Below are positions 11,544 through 22,330 of a DNA stretch of 64,000 bases, in pieces; within the stretch, counting starts at the first letter, position 1; every line of letters starts with the position of its first letter. The notes below the pieces were generated by a model. It was not told where the DNA came from. It searched no databases and saw only the letters and a list, made by a program, of their open reading frames with translations. The DNA is taken from assembly GCF_963678635.1 (NCBI RefSeq), contig NC_087069.1, forward strand, positions 3,238,166 to 3,302,165, in the 5' to 3' direction. Position numbers and translations under genes: made by a program. The DNA is from Symsagittifera roscoffensis. Lineage: Eukaryota; Xenacoelomorpha; Acoela; Convolutidae.

Positions 11544-13864
11544 GTGACACTGAGATGAAATATGGTGCACCAAAAGCAGAAATGTTTGCAGTAGTCACGT
11601 TTGTGGAAAAGTACCGTGCATACTTGGGGAGCGCTCCTTTCAAGTTACGTGTGGACAACAGAGCGTTATCCTGGTTGAAGACATACTCGATGGATCAGAG
11701 TTATATTGGTAGATGGATAGTAAGATTGGATGGCTACCACATGATAATCGAGCCCAGGATGCGTGACAAACACCAGAATGCTGACAGCCTCAGTAAGAAA
11801 ACTGAATTCTATGAAAGATTGGAGCAGAAGCAAGCCAGCCAGGCAGAGATAAAGGAGGGATTCTCGTTTCTGGACAAGGAAACCTATGAGGCGCTTCCTC
11901 TAACGAGATGGTTAGATAAGTCTGGATATCCGATACCAGGGCATCCTGAGTTACCAGTGGAAGAAGCAGCCGAGATAAAAATCCTATCAAAAAGGGACCC
12001 GGTGCCCTTAGATCTGTTACTGAGCTCGAACCTGGTCCAGCAGGAACTCTCTCGCATGAACATAAACAGCCTCTCATTACTGGATAAAACGGTGCAAGTC
12101 ACACCGCAAGTGATGCGGATGCTGAGTGGATTGTTAGAAAGAGAAGTGACCAGGGATGACCCCGAGTGGGCAGCAGCCATGGCATCACTGACAGTCAGGG
12201 AGAAGGTGAAAATCAAGCCATCAATACGACAACATAAAGACAATGAGAGGGATTGTAGGTCAATAGTTCAGCAGCTGGTGTCCTCAATACCCCAAGAGGT
12301 CTTGGTGAATACTTCATACGGTCGGAAAGAGCAGGTTAACGATGCGCGAGAGAAGACCGTTACCTTTAAGGACCAAGATGGAGAAGGAGAGAAGGTTTTA
12401 CGAGAACTGGAGCAAGATTATTTGTCCGGGGAGACAAACGGTAAGATGAGCCGGCGAGTTCGAGATCAAAATCCGGGACAAGGAAGTATGTCCGGGGAGT
12501 CTGAGATGAAGGAAGAAGTCCATGACAAGAAACAAGACCTAGGGAGCAGAGTTTTGTCCGGGGAGTTTAGATGGATGCGGAGAAGGTACGGACTTGATCT
12601 GAAGGAGGGTGCAGACTCCATCACAGACGCTTCAGTGGAGGACAGCTCCAGGAATTCAAGTATGGACACATACTCAGACAGGAACTCGAGCTCGGGATCA
12701 GAACTGTCAGAACTTGCGATCCACACACTGCTAGTGGAAACCCACGCAAGGGATTTGGATAGAGAACTGTACCAAGACCCTGACAGCGATCGCTATCTCA
12801 TACCAGATGAAAGGATCTTCGACAACGCAGCAGATGACTTGGAAACAATAGCAGTACCAAAGCGGTCGATGAGCTTATTGCCACAGAAAGAGGCAGTCAG
12901 GACTGATCTTCAACCGTTTCAGCAAGAAACACAACCGTTGGCGAAGATTTGGTGCGTGAAGATGGAGGAGGACCCGCACCAGCCCAATGAGATGAATTGT
13001 CAAATGAGGGTCATGAAGACATATTTGAAGGCGAGATACAGACTCTCGGCCCTACTAAGGGCGCAAAGAAATGACCGCATGACAAGTAACCTAAAAAGGT
13101 GGATAGAAAATGGTGCACCAGACAAAGGGGACCTCGAGGAAGATAGTTATCGCATCCTGACACAATACTTCATGCAGAAGGAGGGGAGATTATATCTGAA
13201 CAAGGATGGGATCGTGGCTTGCAAGAGAAGAGAAGAAGACAAGGTCTTATACAAGTATAACGCGATAGTGTTGCCGCAACTCTATCAGACAGAACTATTA
13301 TTCAGGTCGCATGATCAGATGGGCCATCAAGGGATCGACAAAGTGTATCAGAGGATCCTGAAGCGCTTTGAGTGGCCTGGAATGAAAAAAGCATGTGAGA
13401 AATGGGTAACAGCGTGCCTGTCATGCCAACAGGTCAAGGATCCAAGGAAATTACGAGTTCCTTTACAATCGATTGAGTCGTCTGAATTCAACGAGGTGGT
13501 GCAGATAGATAACCAGAAGATATGCATGACAAACAGCGGTTATAACCAAGTCTTGGTCATGATAGATCACTTCACGAAGTATGCAGAGGCCGTGCCCTGC
13601 ATAACTGCCTCGGCGGAAGAGACATGCGACCATCTGATCAATACGTGGATAGCAAGACATGGTAGTCCAATGACATTTCAATCGGACAACGGAACAGCTT
13701 TCGTAGGCGAGCTTACGAAAGAGCTTATGAGACGGTCACAGGTCGCTCAGGCTCACTCCACGACATACCACCCTCAGACGAATGGCTTAGTGGAAAGACA
13801 GAATAGGACGTTAGTGTCGATGCTGAGGGTATATTGTTCCAGGTACATGACCGATTGGGACTGA
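11492..13864 (+). pseudogene. pol: Element A pol: RNase H, long spacer, integrase
   Basis: It opens with the rest of RNase H (KAEMFAVVTFVEKY, then VDNRALSWLKTY). An acidic spacer of about 370 residues follows, much longer than the usual Ty3/Gypsy connection. The spacer holds three L/M-SGE units, each encoded by GTCCGGGGAG (12424, 12490, 12556), and VTFKD, a possible PP1 docking motif shared with B. Integrase then has the HHCC zinc domain (SHDQMGHQG, then CLSCQQ), the catalytic Asp in QIDNQK, Asp in QSDNGTAF and Glu in NGLVERQN. TGA at 13862-13864 (TDWD-stop) is a nonsense change relative to B. Confidence 0.92.
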
Positions 13865-13876
13865 TACCTTCCACAG

Positions 13877-14428
13877 GTGATGGGAGCTTATAATAGCACG
13901 CAACACTCCACCACTGGAGTCAGTCCACACATGATGCTGACGGGACACGAGAAGTCTTTACCCTTGACATTCTTCTACCCAGAGTATGAGGGAAAGAAAA
14001 CATCTCCGCAAGTTTACGTAAGGGATGTGATCAGACGTCAACAGGAGTTGAACGATCTTTACAGACGAAATACTCAGCAAGCACAGGCAAGGCAAAGGAA
14101 AAGATTCGACAAGAAAGCAGCTGGTGCAAAAGCTTACTCGGTGGGAGACTACGTATGGGTATTTCAGAACGTTATCCCACCGAAAGGGACCAAGAAGCTC
14201 CTAAAGAAATGGAGGGGACCCTTCATGGTCACAGAGGTGCACCAGGAGGGACGCTTTTACAGACTGAGTACAGGCCGAGCCGCCCACTACGAGAACATCA
14301 AGCGACACAATCCATCGACAGAGGACTGGTGTATACCTGCAGACATGGAAAAAGGGGATTATCTGATGATGGATCCTGCTTGTGAAGTTAACGAGAAAGG
14401 CACCAGGGAGAAGAATGATGGAAATTAG
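13877..14428 (+). pseudogene. pol: Element A pol: integrase C-terminal region
   Basis: It is in frame with the preceding segment after its stop. It encodes the end of the integrase core (GAYNSTQHSTTGVSP) and the C-terminal domain with a GPY/F-type motif (KKWRGPFMVTEVH). No chromodomain follows. The frame closes at TAG 14426-14428 after KNDGN, where B reads on (KNDGNENLS), so this stop is also acquired. Confidence 0.88.
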
Positions 14429-14639
14429 GTCATAGAGGAGGGAACAAATACACCACTGGACCTGGATCCAAATGAGGTGATAGAAGCGGATGATGAAACC
14501 TTACCTTATGCAGAGGAAGATTGGCAGGATCCCGAGCAAACTGAGGTTCCCAAAAATTTGGAACCAGATCTCCCGTTCACGCTGCACACTCGACAAGGCG
14601 ACGGGAAAAGACCTAAAAAAAGAAATACAACCGTTACGG

Positions 14640-14964
14640 TGACGACTTTGTAGTAGACAAGATAGATCTGAAAAAGATAGTGGAAGAAGTGATAGGTCTA
14701 GTAAGCATAACAGTCTCACAAGACATTGACATAGTAGATGATCACGACCAGGAATGGATCGAGGACAGATCGAAAACCGAAATAGATTTCGATGAAGAGC
14801 AATCGGAGTCCTACAGAGATGATCTAACAAACTTGCGAGTCTTGGAGTGGCTGAACGAAATGACATCAGACCCTAAAGAGACCAGCGTCACGATTCAAGA
14901 CGTAGAACGTGAAAGCGCGAAATACATAAAGACCGAACGAGATGATCCTTCCTGGGCTGCCTAG
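14640..14964 (+). pseudogene. pol: Element A pol: acidic C-terminal tail
   Basis: It matches the C-terminal tail of element B Pol: YNRYGDDF (before 14680), an acidic stretch, then NLRVLEWLNEM and ERESAKYIKTE. It is acidic and probably disordered. The frame is shifted relative to the integrase segment by an indel at about 14620 and ends at TAG 14962-14964, well before the G-rich junction where B's pol ends. Whether the tail is cleaved from integrase is unknown. Confidence 0.75.
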
Positions 14965-15020
14965 GAAGGAAAGCTACTCATTCCAGCTTCTAATCTCGAC
15001 TTGATATCCGGTATGCGATC

Positions 15021-15084
15021 GACGGGGACGTCGAAGGATATTTTTGTCCGGGGAGTGGGGGTAGGACTTACCCACACTGAAAAC
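15021..15084 (+). promoter_or_regulatory. Conserved G-rich block at the pol/macro junction (element A)
   Basis: About 60 bases, centred on GTCCGGGGAGTGGGGGTAGG, are nearly identical to the junction of element B (37325-37385), although the two families are clearly diverged elsewhere. In B the block encodes two overlapping frames. Its G runs could also act as a second polypurine primer or as RNA structure. Function unproven. Confidence 0.6.
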
Positions 15085-15100
15085 CTGATAATAAAAAAAA

Positions 15101-15667
15101 TTGAGAATAGCAAGAGAAACAGGAGATTTAGAAGCTGAAACAGGCAAAGAACCTAAGAAACCCGACATAGGAAGGGTAGTTGAGTCATATTTTAACCTAC
15201 CAAATGAATATTCAAGTAACATAATACTAACAGACAAGGATTTCATACTCACAAACAGAACATGTGCGATAGCAATCACCGCAGACATGAGTTTTAGGAC
15301 AGCCTTAGCGGCAGATTTTAAGAGAGAATACAAAAACGTGGAATTCCTTTGGAAGCAACGACCAGGAGTAGGGGGCGTAGCAGCCTTACCTCCGGCGGCA
15401 TCACAAATACCGGGAAAATACCTATGCTTCTTGGTGACGAGGGCGACAGAGAAGCAGCACGTGGATCCAGAGAACCTAGTCTTGTCTTTGACGAGGTTGA
15501 GAGATTTCCTCTTGGAGATGGATGTGAAGGAGCTCTCGCTTCCGGTGTATGATCCGAACAGAGGACGACTGCATCCTAGGGAACTGTATGCGCTTGTACA
15601 CGTGATATTCTCAGATACTAATATACAAGTATATCTGCATAAGAAATATTATTTAAGTATAGGCTGA
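15101..15667 (+). pseudogene. Element A macro-domain ORF
   Basis: It encodes a macro-domain-like protein colinear with residues 50-232 of the intact copy in element B. Visible hallmarks are the strand ending AIAITADMSF, the helix LAADFKREY, the glycine loop PGVGGVAALPP, KYLCFLVTR, a helix with LTRLRDFL, and SLPVYDPNRGR-HPRELY, matching the strand and loop order of Poa1-like macro domains that bind or hydrolyse ADP-ribose. The N-terminal part (VRGVGVGLTHTEN) lies in another frame, separated by an indel in the A-run near 15095, so this copy is broken. The conserved fold argues that the protein matters to the element. Confidence 0.75.
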
Positions 15668-16056
15668 GTGACGTGTAGGGAGGTGATAGTATAAAGACTG
15701 AGTTATGTGTTATATTATTTTTATGTGTTATGTTATTAAGATCTTGGGTAGGTAGGGGTTAGTGACCATGAACAGCTGAATGACGATCTTAGGAATAGAT
15801 CCAAAGTTTGGACTGTCCAATCTTAGGTCGAATTCCAAAATTTTAGAGATCGACTGATTTTAATAAATTTTAGGATAAACATCTTTTTATCTGAACTGTT
15901 TTTAAACAAATTTTAGCATTTTTAGCGATATATGTTAGTATGAAACTGACAAGTGTGATATTCGTGATTTCTTTTCTAGATCCTGATTGATCATTTAAAT
16001 TACTCACTTGAGTCAAATCATCAAATCGAATCAAATCAAACTTGAAGAGAATAGTA
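15668..16056 (+). promoter_or_regulatory. Gap before ORF2 with a 3' splice-site-like sequence (element A)
   Basis: This 389-base gap holds no gene. TTTCTTTTCTAG followed by ATC (AG at 15978-15979) is a strong 3' splice-site match 78 bases upstream of the ORF2 ATG. Element B has an analogous site in the same gap. I infer that ORF2-4 may be read from a spliced RNA, as env is in retroviruses. Confidence 0.45.
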
Positions 16057-16538
16057 TGGACAATTTCAACCTGGATGAATTGATGGACCTGGCAGAGGCA
16101 TATGTAGGACCGATGGTAGATGCGATCTATCGTCGGCTAATGGAACGAGACTTCGCTCTGGAGGACCCAGAGGTAGTCATGTTGCTGACCGCCCTGATCA
16201 ACATCTTGGGGCATGACAACCGTGGGGACCGCCCCACGGAAGTCCTGTTGATGGCAGCATATGGAGAGAGGGTAGTACTAGACCGCCCGAATATGAGAGT
16301 GATGAGGTGGAGAAACGGGGCTCTCTCAGGGAGTGACTTGGCGAACGAGCCTGGATTGGGAAGTTCTAGGACTTACCAACCAGGGGAGATGCCTATGCCC
16401 TCCAAGCCGGGAGATGAACAGCGAGGCTGCCTCGTCTGGTTCACCACTGAGAGCAGCTGTGCCACCAAAGAGGGCGAGAGTAGAACAGAAGCTTCAGACG
16501 GACCAAACCATGCGAGATCTGGATGGGATGAAGCATGA
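16057..16538 (+). pseudogene. Element A ORF2, N-terminal domain
   Basis: The ORF2 start is most likely ATG 16057 (MDNFNLDELM). It aligns with the N-terminus of B ORF2 through AIYRRLMERDF, then MLLTALINILG, then TEVLLMAAYGE. The function of this helical domain is unknown. Coding shifts frame at about 16330-16400 and continues in the next segment. Confidence 0.75.
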
Positions 16539-17508
16539 ACTGGAAAGGACGAGAAAGGAGTTAGACGAGACGACGAAGATTATGCTTGCCACGGAGGAAG
16601 ACCGTGACATGTGGAAAAGGTTGTTCGAGGACTGCAACAAGAAGCAGGGTCAAGAGCTGGAGCGCTTGAGGCAAAATTACAAACAACGAGCGGGACAGAC
16701 GGCATTGGAAGCCGCAATGGAGAAGGCGATACCTGCAAATAATCCTCGTGGGCGATCCCCGATGGAGCTCTTGACGCCTCGGGAAATGAGCCAAACGACG
16801 GAAACGCGACTCCCACTAGGCTCAGGTCGAGTGACAATTCCGGACCCTTGTGACACCTTGGGTGATCCAGTCGTGGAGCAAACGATGCAGAGGCTGATAG
16901 AAACAGCTGGACGACTAGTCGCCAGTAAGAGTACACGAGGTTCCGGGGTGACTGCACCCTATGGAACGATCGACGACGCGGGCAGAGTACCACTCTCCCA
17001 AACAGTGGTTAGACCGGGGATGAATGACGTGACACCACTCATGGGAAGCTCGAAAACCCCAGAAAGAAGAGTACAGAAGATGCCAGCGAAGAAAGTGTCT
17101 CGCGTTATGGACGTACAGGAAAACAGTCAGTTGAGATACAATTTCACGAGAGTTCCGGAGACGGATCCGAGAGCTTGCTGCAACCGAGCAACTTGGAGCC
17201 CGGCAGTGAACCTGCAGCAACCACCGCTGGGGACATCACATCTAATACTGGGAGACAGCTTGGTCAGAGTTTTGTCGAACTTGAGGACCTCGTGGGTAAC
17301 CACGGTGATGGCCTTTGGAGGCGCGACCATAGCCCAGTTATACCGAATGGTGGAACTGATGAATCCAGAGAGGATTCCCAATGTGATGATCCTGGTTGGG
17401 ACAAATGATATCTCCAAGGCTTCGGATGAGCAGGAAGCGCTGTGGGAATCAATGATGGTGTGTTTATTTACAAGGAGGAAGAATGATCCTCATGGACATC
17501 GAACATGA
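16333..17508 (+). pseudogene. Element A ORF2: coiled coil and SGNH hydrolase, first half
   Basis: It begins with a charged coiled coil (MKHELERTRKELDETTKIM), as in B. A linker of about 200 residues follows and then an SGNH/GDSL hydrolase domain: block I is HLILGDSLVRVL with the nucleophile Ser, and block III is ILVGTNDIS with the oxyanion Asn. The frame is lost near 17470 by indels just after block III. Block V with the catalytic Asp and His appears in the following segment. All catalytic motifs survive despite the broken frame, which points to selection before decay. Confidence 0.85.
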
Positions 17509-18268
17509 GTTGAGAGCCATGGATCAGGCTAGACTGACCACGGACGGCATCCACTTCGATAGCATCGAAGGGCAGGCTTTGTTGAATCGAGTCTTCAAAG
17601 AGCGCTTGGACAAACTAGAAGCGGAACTCTTCGCTACTGGAGTACTGAAGGAAGAAGGAACGACGAATGAGGCGGTAATCACGACCTTTGTGCCTCCTAG
17701 CCTGGAAACGCGCTTGGGGACGGTACCGGCCGCCACGACTTATAGACAACAGAGTTCCAGCGAACCGGGTCAAAGGACAGAAGTGCAAGACCGATTGGGA
17801 GAAGCACCGTTGAGGAGGACCATTCATCCTCGAAGAAGATTAGGAACCGTTAACCCGATCGAGGAGACGGCCAGCACGTCTAGATCTGATACAAGATCAG
17901 AGACGACACTTCGGAGAGATCAGAGTAACAGTAGAGAGGAGAGACGCCCGGGCAGAAGCTCCTTAATGTGGTCAAGACCCATACCCTCTCCCTGGCATGT
18001 GTACAAGGAAGAGTTGATGAAACTGGATCTCCAGAGGGTGAGCTTCATTGAAGACGCAAGGAGGATGCTGAATGGAGCGAGACTGTCCGTCAGCAGGCTG
18101 TACTCGATAGGCGGTGTAGACTGGCTAATAGCCGCCAGTATAAACTTCAGTTCCACAACGGCCTTAAGATTTGCTGATTTAGAGGGACTGCCCCCTAATA
18201 ACACAATGGGACCGGTGAACGCGAGACCATTGCAAGACGTGAGATTGAACCATGATGAGGGGAATTGA
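17483..18268 (+). pseudogene. Element A ORF2: end of SGNH domain and linker
   Basis: It contains SGNH block V, DGIHFDSIEGQ, supplying the catalytic Asp and His, then a helix (LNRVFKERLDKLEAEL) as in B. A long Ser/Arg-rich linker and a small conserved region (KAIMGPIN-like, here NTMGPVNARPL) follow. TGA at 18266-18268 interrupts the frame, and the next segment continues in the same register. Confidence 0.85.
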
Positions 18269-18319
18269 GAGGAAAGACCAGGAAGATTTCTGACAGCGAG
18301 AGCGCCGATTGGACAACAT

Positions 18320-19780
18320 GTGAAGATGTTCAGGCAAGTGACGGCACCTCCTGGTCATGCGAAAGAAAGAGTTTACCCAAAACTCGTGAACCAGGATGGT
18401 GATGTTCAAAAGTATGGCGGACTGAAAGCGATAAAGAAAGACGAAACCATCTTCGCCGCCTATGACAAGGCAGAAATAAGGAAGGCGAAGATAATGATTG
18501 TGGCGAATTCAGAGTTCGTGCACACTTCCAAATCTCTGTTCTGGCCAGACGTCATAATGTTGGCAGCGGTCGACTTGGATCTACTGCAGGCGGTTATCAT
18601 GGCAATAGGGGTACAAAGGCAGGCGGAGATGAACCCAATCACGATCGTGTTTGCTGGCATCAATGACCACCTACACAGCAGAGGTTTTCTGAGCAGACTC
18701 AGAGATCCTACAACGGCGGAGAATGCGGTATGGCCGGCAATAAAGGATATCCTCGAGTCGATGGGCGAAGTGGTGGATGCAACGAAAGAAGGGGCGTTCA
18801 ACAAGATAACACCGAAGATAGTGTTTGCGTTGTCTCCGGGGTACGCACACCTCCCAGACGGACTGAAGTTCGTGTATGCGATTGTGACCTTGCTGTCAGA
18901 AAGAAGATATGATGTAATCATATCTGCCCCAAATCGCATGATAGAGATGGAGAACCTGAGGCCACTCAGGGCGGAACTACCTGCAGTGTGGTCAGATATC
19001 TCAAACGCGATGAGAGGATTCAAGGACCATGCGCTGCACATGTTGGTAGTGGATGAAGTGCTGGGATTGGAACTGTCCAATTTCAGCAGACAGCTCAAAT
19101 TGAAGCCGGGGATAGACGATGACCATCGAGTAGTCGTATCGATGTCGAACGACTTGTGGTTCCGAGCAATGGAGAGAACAGGGGAGAGTGCGAAAAGAAA
19201 GAATTCGTTGGAAACGAGAGCTCAGCTGGAAGCGATGGTTTTGAGGACCAAGCCGGAAGCCAACCAGTGGCTACACCTGAATCCTCGAGTAGCGGCATTG
19301 GGTGCAGATGCTTTTGAGCAAGGCCCTGTGATGATCAGGAAGATCTATACCTACTTGTTGAAGGAGGTGAATCTGGCGGAAAATGTTGAGGAGAAGACTG
19401 CTGAATTCACATATAGAATGTGTCAAATTACCCTGGAAACCTTCTGGACACAGGAACTGAAAGGACAGGAAGGCTTTGAGAGAACAGACAGCATGTTGGA
19501 AGGGTTGGGAGCCGGTTGGACCGCGTCCTTCATGGCAAAAGTCTACCCGAAAGTATCTCATTACCTGATCAAGGAATTCCTCCAAGCAGTAGTGGAAGTG
19601 TCAATAGTGGAACTGATAGCCTTGTTTGTGACGTTTGGAGCACAGAGTTTCGTGAAGGGACCGGTGCTGCTGCTCACCGAAGGGATCCAGAACCTGCGGT
19701 TGGATGGACTTCTGACGTTGATTGCGATCACCCACGGAAATCTAGGAGGATTAATGAGATTAACGCGTTGCCCGGAGTAG
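18320..19780 (+). pseudogene. Element A ORF2: second SGNH-like domain and helical C-region
   Basis: It encodes an alpha/beta domain with strand motifs IMIVANSEF, TIVFAGINDHLHSRGFL, IVFALSPGYAHLPD and VIISAPNRMIE. After a helix DISNAMRGF comes IDDDHRVVVSM. The order of a Ser after a strand, a G-x-ND motif and a late D-x-H suggests a diverged SGNH fold. A helical, partly hydrophobic region (ELIALFVTFGAQSFVKGP) follows. The frame ends at TAG 19778-19780. A second in-frame stop is at 19874-19876, and coding resumes at 19952. Confidence 0.75.
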
Positions 19781-19951
19781 ATGAAAGAGAGAGTGAGGAA
19801 CTTGGATATGAAGAAATCCACGGACTCGTGGAATAAGATAAGAGATTTGAGACACACTCTTATCCAATACCACTAGCAACAAAATCGCTTCGGAACGGGG
19901 GAAGATGAGACGATTGAGAAAGAGGAGGATGTCAGACGATGCGTTGGAGGC

Positions 19952-20341
19952 ATGCCTCTGCTAACCGATCTGAGCTTAGCCATGAGAACCGATCCCTTGG
20001 CGCTGATCAGAGGAGTCACGGAGTTCGTGACAGTGATCTATGCACCAGCGGTCACGTTTGCGTTCCCAGACGTCAAAGTGGAAGCATATAGGAGGTCGGT
20101 GCTGCACCTGAACCTCATATCAGCGGTGGACGGTAGTGCACTGAACTGGTGTGAGCAGCGCACGTTGCGGGAACTCATGAGCGAAGATCTGTTATTTGCG
20201 AAAATATCAGAACCAGAGATGACAGTCATCAATTTCGACGATCACTTCCGTGATCGCATGGGAGAAGTAGAGAGAGGACACGTCGAAGTGTTTCCAAAGC
20301 TGTGGAATCTAAGGCCCTATGACAAGACGAATGTGAATTAA
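19952..20341 (+). pseudogene. Element A ORF2: conserved C-terminal region
   Basis: It is in frame with the previous segment after two acquired stops. It is strongly conserved with B (MPLLTDLSLAMRTDPLALIRG, VTFAFPDVKVEAYR, SALNWCEQRTLRE). The frame is lost at about 20340. I do not recognise the domain. Confidence 0.75.
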
Positions 20342-20346
20342 CCAGG

Positions 20347-21306
20347 GTGCCTCGTCTCACTGCAGCGTATCACAAAGTGAGAGAAGGAACGAAAGACTGG
20401 GGCGATTACGAGAGGCTACCGGAAACAATCCCGGAATTCCCTCGGATAAGAAGGATGTTGCTCGGAGCAGTCTCCGTGGTACAAGCTCCTAGATTGAGAG
20501 CGTTTGAGACCAATGAAAGGAGGGTAGGGAATTTCGAGGCGACGATGGACACATATTTTGTGGGAAGAAATGCCGCTGTGTTACAGTACACACGATTTGC
20601 CTACACGGATCAAGCGACGAGAAGGCGAATAAGCAATGCCGCGACTCCCAAGCCTGGAAGGTTTGATGAAGAATGGGCGGGACTAGGCTTGGCGCCTATG
20701 AGAATGAGAGGCAGGACCCAGCTGCCTGAGGCCTCTTTGATCCTGACGAGTGTAAAATCGGAGATGAAGGCAATAGGAACGGTGCAAACGAGAACCTTCT
20801 TGGCACCCTTCGGCTGCGAGGAAGTCAAAGTGGTTCATGGAGAAGAGGAAGATGGATCGGCCGGTACGTTGCTCATACCTCAATTCCCAGAGGAAGCCGA
20901 CAATGATGAAAAAGGACAATCGAGCTCGAAGAAAGATAAATCAGAAGGAGAAGACGGACAGGGAGGAAGCCGTCAAACGGAAGAACCCATGCAACAGGAT
21001 CAAGCTGGTGGGGAAGACGATAGGGCATCGACAGGAGGAACATCCAGCCTGGATTTCAATATCTTCAGTGATCTTGAGATCAATGCGGATACGTTGGAAA
21101 CAACTGAGCCAGCGGATGAAGGCATCTCGACATTGGAGCCTCCGTCAGCCTTCACGGAAATGAAACGGAATTTGCCGGAGAGCAGCTCTCCTGGCAATTC
21201 AAGAAATAACGAACAAAGAATCCTCATGGAGTCACCTAGGAGGAGAAGAATAGAGGGCTCAGCTAGAGTACCTTTCTTGGGAACGTTACCCGAAGAGGAG
21301 TGGTAA
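20347..21306 (+). pseudogene. Element A ORF2 C-terminus fused to ORF3 N-terminus
   Basis: The first about 140 residues match the ORF2 C-terminus of B (IPEFPRIRRMLLG, then FVGRNAAVLQYTR). From MKAIGTVQTRTF (ATG 20764) the frame matches ORF3 of B (MKFVTRKYKAPYGLEQV). In B the two are separated by an ATGA stop-start overlap. Here they read as one frame because of an indel. The rest is acidic and disordered (EEADNDEKGQSSS), followed by RVPFLGTLPEEEW. TAA at 21304-21306 closes it. Confidence 0.7.
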
Positions 21307-22330
21307 GTACATCACCGAGACCACGAGAGTAGGACGGGATGCAAATTGAACAGAGTGGCGTTCATGGAAGAAGTCTGGTCAGTAGTTTAGAGCTATGGGA
21401 CCCAGTCCATCCTCAAAACAGGTCTCAACCGACCGTTAATGCGGGAAGTCCTTGACAAACTGGATGAATGTGAAGGGAGATTAAGTGAGTTGTTGATTGA
21501 CTCAGCCACTGACGAAAGTGAGGCGAACTCTCCCATCAAGATGACGCCGCAGGACGACAAAGGAGAAGTGGTGTATCTGTCAAGAACCAGAAAAGGGACG
21601 ATGCGATCAAAGTTGGTGATTGACAAGATTAACGAGATGAAAATGAAATTAGGCAGCAGAGTGATGCCGAGAAGAGTAGGAAAAACGAAGGTGGATTCAG
21701 AGATATCAGTGAAAGTTGCGAATTCAGCAAAGAGAAAGCGAGTCAAAGAGATCATGGATTTGGGACAAGGCGACTATCAATCGACCGGCACGGACAAGAT
21801 GCTGACTGATGTAACGATGGTGCCACCCATTCTCATGGCGGGGATGAAGTCAACAGGCTATAAATCCAGAAGGAGTGACCGCACTCTGACTGGAGCAACT
21901 TTAGAAATGGAGATACTCAGCCAATGTGGAGAGAGTACGATGAGGGACTTTAAGCCATCTCCCATGAATCACGGAAAGGGAAGTGTCGCAGGACAACTAG
22001 TACCAGTAGAATACAACCGACTGACAGTGTCGGAGACTGTGTCAATAGATGAACCCGCCGGTGGGTACATGGAGATGCTAGAATACCGAAACTCGGCTAG
22101 AGGGTATTTGATGGCTTTAGAAGACAAGGGTGCCATGGAGGGTTATCTAGAAACGATGTTGCAAGGCACCACCCTCAAACAAAAGGCGTACGGGATCTTA
22201 GCGTCGTCTGAGATACAGGCAGAGACGATAGAGCAGTTGGTGAGCCTTCCATGGAAAGCGGTAGTATCGAGATACTTTGAGGAAGAGATGAGGACTGCGC
22301 CAAAAATACATGCTCTCATGGCAGTGCCTT
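21307..22330 (+). pseudogene. Element A ORF3, C-terminal two thirds
   Basis: After two further breaks at 21304 and about 21388, ORF3 continues (MREVLDKLDECEGRLSELL, matching KARKELLSKLVELRN in B). It is rich in basic residues (AKRKRVKEIMD) and low in hydrophobic ones. A nuclear or nucleic-acid role is possible but unproven. It is fused in frame to the ORF4 homologue. Confidence 0.65.
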